From contig JALHSV010000023.1 in assembly GCA_022865525.1 (NCBI GenBank), forward strand, positions 1-5,023: 5,023 bases of DNA, written 5' to 3'. A model generated the notes under the pieces. The model made no database searches, was not told the DNA's origin, and saw only the letters and a program-made list of their open reading frames with translations. Positions 1 to 5,023 of this stretch are shown piece after piece (positions within the stretch are counted from its first letter, which is position 1; the number at the start of each line of letters is the position of its first letter). A program made the position numbers and the translations under genes. Origin of the DNA: Thermodesulfovibrionales bacterium. Its GTDB lineage: Bacteria > Nitrospirota > Thermodesulfovibrionia > Thermodesulfovibrionales > SM23-35.

Positions 1-1
1 A

Positions 2-946
2 GGTATCAATGAAGCCCAAGAGGGAGATATTACCTTTTTATCAGGGAAACGCCATGTAAAAGACCTCACTCACTGCAAGGCTTCATGTATCATCGTTCAA
101 GAACCTCTGCATGACTTAGCACTCACACAACTGAAAGTAGCAAATCCCTATCTTGCTTTTGCACGCCTGCTCGAACATTTCTACCTAAAACCTCTGAAGC
201 CCTTTGGGGTGAGCAGCGATACATTCATATCCGACAAGGCCAAGATAGCTGAGAGTGTCTCCATCTTTCCTTTCTCGTACATTGCAGATGGTGCTTCTAT
301 TGGGAATGGGTCCGTCATTTATCCTTTTGTTTTCATAGGCGAAAACACTGCCATCGGCAAACAGTGCATTATTTACCCTCATGTCACTCTGAGAGAAGGG
401 ATAACAGTTGGCAACAGGGTTATCATCCATCCAGGATCTGTAATAGGATCTGACGGATTTGGGTATGTATTTGATGAAGGCAGATATCACAAGATTCCTC
501 AGGTCGGGGGTATTATTATTGAAGATGACGTCGAGATTGGTTCCAATGCTGCAATCGACAGGGCAACGACGGGGAACACCATTATCGGCAAAGGTACAAA
601 AATAGATAACCTTGTGCAGATCGGGCATAATGTACACATTGGCAATCATTCAATTGTGGTTGCCCAGGTTGGTATTGGCGGCAGCAGCGAAATAGGTGAT
701 TATGTTACCCTGGCTGGACAGGTAGGAGTCTCTGATCATACTAAAATAGAATCCGGAACTATGATTGGCGCTCAGTCCGGGGTCAGGGGAAATGTTGCAA
801 AAGGTGCATATTCCGGTTCGCCTGCAATTCCTCACAGAGACTGGTTGAAAGCACAGGCTATTATTGCAAAGCTTCCGGAACTCCATAAGAGAATAAAAGA
901 GCTCGAGGATAAGGTAAAGGAACTTGAAAGGAGGAATGTCAAATGA
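2..946 (+). CDS. lpxD: LpxD, UDP-3-O-(3-hydroxyacyl)glucosamine N-acyltransferase, 5'-truncated by the window edge
   Basis: LpxD transfers a 3-hydroxyacyl chain from ACP to the 2-amino group of UDP-3-O-acyl-glucosamine, the third step of lipid A synthesis, in the cytoplasm. The frame is open from base 2, giving 314 visible residues against about 340 in the family, so roughly 30 N-terminal residues lie outside the window. A GTG at 209 is internal and is not the start, because the upstream part carries the LpxD N-terminal uridine-binding domain (EGDITFLSGKR near residues 7-17, NPYLAFARLLE near 52-62). From about residue 75 hexapeptide repeats form a left-handed beta-helix, including GSDGFGY and AAIDRATTGNTIIG. 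The IGHNVHIG motif contains the likely catalytic His (visible residue 209, codon 626-628; E. coli H239). The tail (LPELHKRIKELEDKVKELE) is a charged helix, as in known LpxD trimers. Its TGA overlaps the fabZ start. Identification is very secure. Confidence 0.97.
   Translation, partial: GINEAQEGDITFLSGKRHVKDLTHCKASCIIVQEPLHDLALTQLKVANPYLAFARLLEHFYLKPLKPFGVSSDTFISDKAKIAESVSIFPFSYIADGASIGNGSVIYPFVFIGENTAIGKQCIIYPHVTLREGITVGNRVIIHPGSVIGSDGFGYVFDEGRYHKIPQVGGIIIEDDVEIGSNAAIDRATTGNTIIGKGTKIDNLVQIGHNVHIGNHSIVVAQVGIGGSSEIGDYVTLAGQVGVSDHTKIESGTMIGAQSGVRGNVAKGAYSGSPAIPHRDWLKAQAIIAKLPELHKRIKELEDKVKELERRNVK
927..934 (+). promoter_or_regulatory. Ribosome binding site of fabZ, inside the 3' end of lpxD
   Basis: AAAGGAGG is a near-perfect anti-16S match placed 8 nt before the ATG at 943. 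It supports 943 as the fabZ start over the second ATG at 946 (11 nt away), although either could be used. Because it lies in lpxD and the stop and start overlap as ATGA, fabZ translation is probably coupled to that of lpxD. Confidence 0.75.
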
Positions 947-1377
947 TGAATATTAAGGATATACAAAACCTCTTGCCACATCGATATCCTTTTCTCATGG
1001 TTGACAGAATCGTTGAAATAGAGCCCGAGAAGAGAGCTGTGGGGATAAAAAATGTCACCATTAATGAAGAATTCTTTCAGGGGCATTTCCCGGGTAATCC
1101 TATCATGCCCGGTGTCCTGATCATCGAAGCACTGGCACAGGTAGCAGGCATTCTGGCTTTCCAGTCAGGCGCTTCGGGGGGCAAATCCGTTTACTTCTTG
1201 AGTATCGAGAAAGCAAAATTCAGGAGACCGGTTGTCCCGGGGGACCAACTCCGTTTGGAAGTCTCTGTATTACAGTTCAGAGGAAATGTATGGAAGTTCG
1301 CAGGCAACGCATTGATTGAAGACAAGATTGCCGCAGAGGCAGAATTCACTGCGATGGTAACAGACAGGGAGATATAA
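943..1377 (+). CDS. fabZ: FabZ, 3-hydroxyacyl-ACP dehydratase
   Basis: FabZ dehydrates (3R)-hydroxyacyl-ACP to trans-2-enoyl-ACP in the type II fatty acid elongation cycle in the cytoplasm. The 144-residue protein has normal family length and a single hot-dog fold. Diagnostic motifs are LLPHRYPFLMVDR (residues 10-22), NEEFFQGHFPGNPIMPGVL (41-59) and IEALAQVAGILAF (61-73). The catalytic pair is His48 in GHFPG and Glu62 in EALAQ, and the FRRPVVPGDQL loop follows. It is a stand-alone enzyme, not the LpxC-FabZ fusion seen in Bacteroidota. Its ATG overlaps the lpxD stop (ATGA) and its TAA is 4 nt before lpxA. Placement between lpxD and lpxA matches the widespread order, where the dehydratase and the two acyltransferases share the 3-hydroxyacyl-ACP pool. 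FabA is excluded by length and motifs. Confidence 0.98.
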   Translation: MMNIKDIQNLLPHRYPFLMVDRIVEIEPEKRAVGIKNVTINEEFFQGHFPGNPIMPGVLIIEALAQVAGILAFQSGASGGKSVYFLSIEKAKFRRPVVPGDQLRLEVSVLQFRGNVWKFAGNALIEDKIAAEAEFTAMVTDREI

Positions 1378-1381
1378 AACT

Positions 1382-2161
1382 ATGGCGAAAGAAATACATC
1401 CAACGGCAATCATATCACCTGATGTGGAGATAGAAGAAGATACGTATATCGGTCCCTTCTGTATCATTCACGATAAGGTTCATATCAAAAAGGGGACACG
1501 GCTTATCTCAAATGTGCTCATAGATGGCGCTACCGAGATAGGGGAGAACTGCACGATATACCCGTTCACCAGCATCGGGCTGCCACCCCAGGATATGAAA
1601 TACAAAGGTGAAAAAACAGGAGTCAAAATCGGCAACCAGAACACGATCCGTGAATATATCACCATCCACAGGGCATCTGTGAGCGGCGACGGAATTACTA
1701 CAATTGGCGATCATAATTTTCTCATGGCATATGTTCATATCGCCCACGACTGCAAGATCGGGAATTCTGTAATTATGGCGAATCTTGCTACGCTTGCAGG
1801 CCATGTTGTTGTCGAAGATCATGCTGTTATTGGTGGACTTGTCGCAATACACCAGTTTACTCGTGTCGGAGCATATACAATGGTCGGCGGATTCAGCGGA
1901 GTAGGGCAGGATATTCCTCCCTATATGATAGCATCGGGTGCCCGGGTTAAACTCTTCGGTCTCAATACTGTGGGACTGAAACGCCATGGATTTTCGGACT
2001 CAACCGTCAATGAACTCAAGAAAGCTTATAAAATACTCTTCAGAGAGAAGAGGACGCTCAAAGACGCTATCAAGAAAATACAGGAAGATCTGCCGTACAC
2101 CGATGAAATCAAGCATCTCATAGAGTTTATCCAGAAGAATAAAAGAGGCATCTGTCGGTGA
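1382..2161 (+). CDS. lpxA: LpxA, acyl-ACP--UDP-N-acetylglucosamine O-acyltransferase
   Basis: LpxA carries out the first step of lipid A synthesis, moving a 3-hydroxyacyl chain from ACP to the 3-OH of UDP-GlcNAc. The 259-residue protein has usual length (E. coli 262). It begins with HPTAIISPDVEI and continues as a left-handed beta-helix of hexapeptides to about residue 180, followed by a helical C-terminal domain (GLKRHGFSDSTVNELKKAY onward). The catalytic His is His122 in HIAHDC (E. coli H125). His141 (LAGHV) and His157 (AIHQF) match E. coli H144 and H160. Gln70 and Asn195 match E. coli Q73 and N198, in the sugar-binding region. Gly170 sits at the E. coli G173 position that sets chain length; Arg188 replaces H191. 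The start is ATG 1382, with AGGGAG at 1366-1371 about 10 nt upstream, overlapping the end of fabZ. It is cotranscribed with fabZ by spacing. Confidence 0.98.
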   Translation: MAKEIHPTAIISPDVEIEEDTYIGPFCIIHDKVHIKKGTRLISNVLIDGATEIGENCTIYPFTSIGLPPQDMKYKGEKTGVKIGNQNTIREYITIHRASVSGDGITTIGDHNFLMAYVHIAHDCKIGNSVIMANLATLAGHVVVEDHAVIGGLVAIHQFTRVGAYTMVGGFSGVGQDIPPYMIASGARVKLFGLNTVGLKRHGFSDSTVNELKKAYKILFREKRTLKDAIKKIQEDLPYTDEIKHLIEFIQKNKRGICR

Positions 2162-2227
2162 TTGAAATGTGAATTCCTGGGTACGACTTTATAATATTGC
2201 TCTATCATTTCATGAAACAAAAGTTCA

Positions 2228-2287
2228 TGTCATTCCAGCTTGTCTGGAATCTTTCTTAAAAAGGATTCCGAACAAGTCGGAATGACA
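2228..2287. repeat. GTCATTCC-type double-hairpin palindromic element between lpxA and lpxI
   Basis: The 60 bases form one long inverted repeat (2228-2254 against 2261-2287) with two mismatched and three G-T pairs. Each arm is also a perfect small hairpin: ATTCCAG-CTTGT-CTGGAAT (2232-2250) and ATTCCGA-ACAAG-TCGGAAT (2265-2283). The two loops are complementary to each other. GTCATTCC and GGAATGAC bound the element on the outside. It fills most of the 149-nt gap between lpxA and lpxI and could act as a REP/MITE-like dispersed repeat or as an RNA structure in the operon transcript. It has no T-run after the stem, so it is not a standard terminator. The hairpins are directly visible; dispersed-repeat status is inferred from resemblance to such elements in other genomes. 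Confidence 0.75.
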
Positions 2288-2310
2288 ACAAAATACCAAG
2301 GACCCTCCTG

Positions 2311-3120
2311 ATGAAAAAACTCGGACTTATTGCAGGCAAGGGCGAACTCCCGATAGCTGTCGCCGGTGAGGCGAAAACGCAGGGGTATACCGTTATTGCC
2401 GTTGGCCTTGAGCCGCTTGCCGACAAAGCACTTTCATCGCATGTTGATGAGATACAATGGGTGAATGTCGGCAAATTCGGGAAGATGATTGATACGATGA
2501 AAAAGTATGATATCAGGGAAGCCGTCATGGCAGGAAAGGTTTCCAAGACGCTTCTTTACAAGAGTAAAATTACCCCCGACTTAAGGGCCGTAAAACTTCT
2601 CTTGTCCCTGAAAGACAGAAGTGACGATTCGGTGCTCCTGGCTATTACAGAAGAACTTGCACAAGAGGGCATCACGCTTCTCGATATCTCCCGTTTCTGT
2701 TCAGCTCTTCTGGCATCCAAGGGAGTCCTGACGAAAGATGCCCCTTCGGATCAAGAGTGGAAAGATATTGCATTCGGCTGGAAGGTTGCAAAAGAGCTCG
2801 GGAGGCTGGACATCGGTCAGACTGTCGTTGTTAAAAATCAGGCTGTTATGGCAGTTGAAGCCATTGAGGGGACTGACGAGGCTATCAAACGGGGTGGTAT
2901 CCTATCAGGCAAGGATGCCGTCGTTGTGAAAGTCAGCAAACCCAATCAGGATATGAGATTTGATGTTCCGGTAATCGGCTTAGATACATTGAAGGCTATG
3001 AAAACTGTTCATGCACGGGTTCTTGCAGTTGAAGCGAATAAATGCATTATCCTGAACAGAGACAAAATTATTGATGAGGCAAAAACAGCAGGCATTTCCA
3101 TCGTGGGGTATGCTGAATAA
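2311..3120 (+). CDS. lpxI: LpxI, UDP-2,3-diacylglucosamine pyrophosphatase (DUF1009 family)
   Basis: LpxI hydrolyses UDP-2,3-diacylglucosamine to lipid X (2,3-diacylglucosamine 1-phosphate) and UMP. It replaces the unrelated LpxH in alpha-proteobacteria and several other phyla; the Caulobacter enzyme directs water at the beta rather than the alpha phosphate. The 269-residue length fits the family. Family signatures are GLIAGKGELP at residues 5-14, MAGKVSK at 73-79, the VEAIEGTDEAIKRGG stretch at 182-196, and KVSKPNQDMRFDVPVIG at 207-223, which is the most conserved block. Asp214 and Asp218 in that block are candidates for the essential acidic residue known from Caulobacter, but I cannot align them exactly. 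No signal peptide or membrane segment is seen. The ATG at 2311 has AAGGA at 2298-2302, 8 nt upstream. It follows lpxA in the same direction after a 149-nt hairpin-bearing gap. No lpxB follows; the next gene is convergent. Confidence 0.95.
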   Translation: MKKLGLIAGKGELPIAVAGEAKTQGYTVIAVGLEPLADKALSSHVDEIQWVNVGKFGKMIDTMKKYDIREAVMAGKVSKTLLYKSKITPDLRAVKLLLSLKDRSDDSVLLAITEELAQEGITLLDISRFCSALLASKGVLTKDAPSDQEWKDIAFGWKVAKELGRLDIGQTVVVKNQAVMAVEAIEGTDEAIKRGGILSGKDAVVVKVSKPNQDMRFDVPVIGLDTLKAMKTVHARVLAVEANKCIILNRDKIIDEAKTAGISIVGYAE

Positions 3121-3148
3121 ATCCTTTTTGAAGCTCCGCATCCATTTT

Positions 3149-4603
3149 TTATTCTTTTAACACAGCCTTCTTCTGGTTTGCGACTACGACAAGAATATAT
3201 TTTTCTGGATCAAGATATTTCCGCGCAACCCGGAGCACATCTTCTTTTGTCACAGCATTGATATAATCAGCATATTTTTTTACGTAGTCGTCTCCGAGAT
3301 TATAGAATTCAACAGATGCCAGAAAATCAGCGATTTTTCTGTTCGTATCAAGCCTTCGTGAAAAGCTGCCGGTCAAATATGCCTTTGCCTCTGAAAGCTC
3401 CTCGTCCGAAACGTGTTCCTTCCTGATCCGTTCAAGTTGTTTATGTATCTCATCGACAGCAATTTGTGCTGATTCGTTTTTTGTCTGCACACCGACCTTG
3501 AAGGTCCCGGATTCTTTGTATGCTGCAAAAAAACTGTGCACATCGTATGCAAGTCCCATGGTATCCCTGATGGATTGCATAAGTCGCGATGAAAATCCTC
3601 CGCCGCCAAGGATATAGTTCATAACGGACACCGCATAATAATCAGGATTCTCCCTGTTGATGCCGATATGCCCCAGAATGATGTTTGCCTGCGTGAGGTC
3701 CTTATCGATTTTGATTACTTTTTTCATTCTCTTATCTTCAAGTGCTACGACACTCTTTGCCGGCAATGCCCTCAACTTCCATGTACCGAGATATTCAGCA
3801 AGGAATGCGGTTAATTCATCAGAGGTCAGGTCTCCGGATACTGACAATATCGAATTATTCGGGAGAAAATAGTCTGCATGAAACCGAATCAGATCTTCTC
3901 TTTTTATCAGATCAAGGGTCGTGGGAGAGCCTGCTATGAGCCTTCCATAGGGATGATTTCCGAATACTTCCCTTTTGAATGCCCGCTCTGCAAGAAAGGA
4001 CGGGTCTTCCTCCTGCTGTTTCAGTAACCCTTTAATCCGTTCCCTGACTCTACCGATTTCATTCTCCGGAAAGGTCGGATTCAAAAGGACATCAGCAAAG
4101 AGTTCAAATCCTTTATGAAGATCCTTTTTCAAGACGGAAAAAGATAGGGTTGTAAAATCGGCACCGGCAGATGCATCGAGTGACGCACCGATAAAATCTA
4201 TCTGCTCACTGATATCCTTTGACACACGACTCTTTGTGCCTTCTGTGAGAAGCTCCGCAACAAGATTTGCTGTTCCTGCTTTCTCTTCAGTTTCATGAAG
4301 CTGCCCGGTTTTGACAATCAAGGTTACCATCACTATGGGAAGTGTATGACTTTCTGCATGGAGAACAACGAGTCCATTGGGAAGAACGGTTCTCTTGGCG
4401 TCGAAAGCAAAAACGTGAGGAGGGTGCAAACAGAAGAAAGAAAATAGAAGAAAAATGGTAGGAAATAAAAGACACCGTTCAAAAACTAAATATTGAGTAA
4501 TCCCCCCACGCCCCCCTTTAGCAAAGGGGGGTAAGGGGGGATTTAATTTTTTATCGATGACCCCCGATGCTCGATTTTCGACAGTTAGTCCGTTTCTGCT
4601 CAT
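3149..4603 (-). CDS. M16-family (insulinase/MPP-like) peptidase subunit without the zinc motif, exported
   Basis: This 484-residue protein has two M16 domains: N-terminal about 70-250 (LPNGLVV, AELLTEGT, NPTFPENEIGRVRERIK, HPYGRLIAGSPTTLDLIKREDL, NNSILSVSGDL) and C-terminal about 290-480 (GHIGINRENPDYYAVSVMN, LGGGGFSSRL). The zinc motif HxxEH is lost: the aligned stretch reads AGTANLVAEL, with Asn113, Ala116 and Glu117 in place of H, E and H. The R/Y motif is kept (Arg346 and Tyr353 in IRDTMGLAYDV). It is therefore probably the non-catalytic, substrate-binding partner of the gene upstream, as in known two-subunit bacterial M16B enzymes. A hydrophobic stretch at residues 45-59 and VFA before Phe67 suggest a signal peptide cleaved near 66, hence a periplasmic location. 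Residues 21-35 are encoded by a hairpin repeat. ATG 4603 overlaps the upstream stop (ATGA), has a weak AAAGAG upstream, and is the only in-frame start before the signal peptide core. The substrate is unknown. Confidence 0.9.
   Translation of the reverse strand: MSRNGLTVENRASGVIDKKLNPPLPPFAKGGRGGITQYLVFERCLLFPTIFLLFSFFCLHPPHVFAFDAKRTVLPNGLVVLHAESHTLPIVMVTLIVKTGQLHETEEKAGTANLVAELLTEGTKSRVSKDISEQIDFIGASLDASAGADFTTLSFSVLKKDLHKGFELFADVLLNPTFPENEIGRVRERIKGLLKQQEEDPSFLAERAFKREVFGNHPYGRLIAGSPTTLDLIKREDLIRFHADYFLPNNSILSVSGDLTSDELTAFLAEYLGTWKLRALPAKSVVALEDKRMKKVIKIDKDLTQANIILGHIGINRENPDYYAVSVMNYILGGGGFSSRLMQSIRDTMGLAYDVHSFFAAYKESGTFKVGVQTKNESAQIAVDEIHKQLERIRKEHVSDEELSEAKAYLTGSFSRRLDTNRKIADFLASVEFYNLGDDYVKKYADYINAVTKEDVLRVARKYLDPEKYILVVVANQKKAVLKE
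4499..4543. repeat. CCCCCC/GGGGGG hairpin repeat inside the M16 coding sequence
   Basis: AATCCCCCC (4499-4507) pairs perfectly with GGGGGGATT (4535-4543), and CCCCCCTTT (4511-4519) pairs perfectly with AAAGGGGGG (4523-4531). The loop is AGC, and a 3-by-3 internal mismatch (ACG opposite TAA) separates the stems. The repeat is 45 nt, exactly 15 codons, and starts on a codon boundary of the minus-strand gene, where it encodes NPPLPPFAKGGRGGI. That peptide is familiar to me as the translation of a common dispersed palindromic repeat that turns up in predicted proteins of many phyla. It lies between the start codon and the signal peptide core. Confidence 0.85.
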
Positions 4604-5023
4604 AGTTCACTCTTTTCTTGTTTTGTTGGTATCAATATCCCGACAGTCCTGTTTTCCTCTCTCAGATATTTTTGTGCAACTCCGGCGACGGCCGCTGGGG
4701 TTACATTTCTAATCCCTTCAAGGTATTTATCCATAAGCCTCCAGTCTCCGAGCATCTCGAACATTCCGTATTGCATTGCCTGAACATAAATAGAGTCCTG
4801 TCCCATGACAAACGATGATTCGATCTGGTTTTTGGCCTTCTGGATCTCACGTTCAGAGGGAGGTGATGTTTTCAGTGTTTCAATCTCTTCATTCAGCGCA
4901 TATTCAACATCATTGATATGCTTTCCCGGTGAGGCAGTTGCAAAGAAGAAAAACAGGTAGGGGTCCCTGTTAAATCCATTGAAATCAGCAGATGCGCTGA
5001 GTGCAACCTTTTTTTCATACACG
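4600..5023 (-). CDS. M16-family peptidase, C-terminal part only, 5' end beyond the window; presumed zinc-bearing subunit
   Basis: The 140 visible residues are the end of the second (C-terminal) M16 domain. The first complete codon is GTG at 5022, but this is not a start: the text LVYEKKVALSASADFNG (with the L lying outside) is the usual strand following the 'SSRLYKxLV' helix of M16B proteins. It continues with EREIQKAKNQIESSFVMGQDS, LGDWRLMDKYLEGIRNVTPAAVAGVAQKYL and RTVGILIP, the standard end of the family. Where R/Y-motif proteins have GLAYSV, this one reads VALSAS, so the Tyr is missing. That is expected of the zinc-binding partner in a split M16 enzyme; the HxxEH motif itself would lie outside the window. 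The stop overlaps the downstream M16 start (ATGA), implying translational coupling and a heteromeric enzyme. The M16 family is secure; the catalytic role is inferred. Confidence 0.9.
   Translation of the reverse strand, partial: VYEKKVALSASADFNGFNRDPYLFFFFATASPGKHINDVEYALNEEIETLKTSPPSEREIQKAKNQIESSFVMGQDSIYVQAMQYGMFEMLGDWRLMDKYLEGIRNVTPAAVAGVAQKYLREENRTVGILIPTKQEKSEL

Noticed and set aside
209..211. GTG at 209 as start of lpxD
   Set aside because: The frame is open to the window edge and encodes the LpxD N-terminal domain upstream of this codon, so the GTG is internal.
185..649. Minus-strand 154-codon open frame opposite lpxD
   Set aside because: It lies wholly antisense to strongly conserved LpxD beta-helix sequence, has no recognisable domain, and similar antisense frames occur opposite lpxA; it is a composition shadow.
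1508..1987. Minus-strand 159-codon open frame opposite lpxA
   Set aside because: Same reasoning: fully antisense to the conserved hexapeptide repeats, no family resemblance, no supporting context.
2162..2195. Possible promoter for lpxI: perfect TATAAT at 2190-2195 with TTGAAA at 2162-2167
   Set aside because: The spacer is 22 nt, well beyond 16-18, no better -35 sits at the right distance and there is no extended -10. The region is AT-rich, so a chance TATAAT is plausible.
2228..2287. Intrinsic terminator or CRISPR-like repeat at the lpxA-lpxI gap
   Set aside because: No T-run follows the stem on either strand, and there is a single palindrome without spaced direct repeats.
3105..3160. Terminator at the lpxI/M16 convergent junction
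   Set aside because: A T-rich stretch (3145-3158) exists, but the only stem, GG(T)ATGC with GCATCC, is 6 bp with a bulge and a loop of over 20 nt; not convincing on either strand.
3657..3939. Plus-strand open frames of 65-71 codons opposite the M16 gene
   Set aside because: Antisense to conserved M16 sequence, mutually overlapping, and without domain or ribosome-binding evidence.

Overview
The window is a fully coding stretch of a Gram-negative (diderm, lipid A-making) bacterium of moderate GC content. The left 3.1 kb, on the + strand, is a lipid A (Raetz pathway) gene block: lpxD (5' end cut off by the window) - fabZ - lpxA - lpxI. The right 1.9 kb, on the - strand and convergent with it, holds two adjacent M16-family zinc-protease-like genes, the first of which is cut off by the right edge of the window.

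The pyrophosphatase LpxI, in place of the LpxH known from gamma- and betaproteobacteria, argues against those groups. Two palindromic elements (a GTCATTCC-type double hairpin and a CCCCCC/GGGGGG 'PPLPPFAKGG-encoding' hairpin) resemble dispersed repeats that I recall from Nitrospirota and Desulfobacterota (deltaproteobacterial) genomes. A member of one of those groups is my best guess, but the assignment is tentative and rests on recollection, not on a search.

Layout: lpxD and fabZ overlap by 4 nt (ATGA); fabZ and lpxA are 4 nt apart; lpxA and lpxI are separated by 149 nt that contain the double hairpin. The three tightly packed genes are almost certainly cotranscribed, and lpxI probably is too. 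lpxI and the downstream M16 gene end 28 nt apart, tail to tail. The two M16 genes overlap by 4 nt (ATGA) and form their own unit reading leftward.

How the genes work together: LpxA adds the first 3-hydroxyacyl chain to UDP-GlcNAc, LpxD adds the second (N-linked) chain after LpxC deacetylation, FabZ dehydrates 3-hydroxyacyl-ACP and so competes with both acyltransferases for the same substrate, and LpxI cleaves UDP-2,3-diacylglucosamine to lipid X. LpxC and LpxB are not in the window. The M16 pair looks like a split peptidase: the complete downstream protein has lost the zinc motif but keeps the R/Y motif, whereas the visible part of the upstream protein lacks the Tyr of the R/Y motif and presumably supplies the zinc site.

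I found no undescribed system. The most notable points are the hairpin repeat that is translated in frame between the start codon and signal peptide of the M16 gene, and the arm-by-arm compensated double hairpin in the lpxA-lpxI gap.
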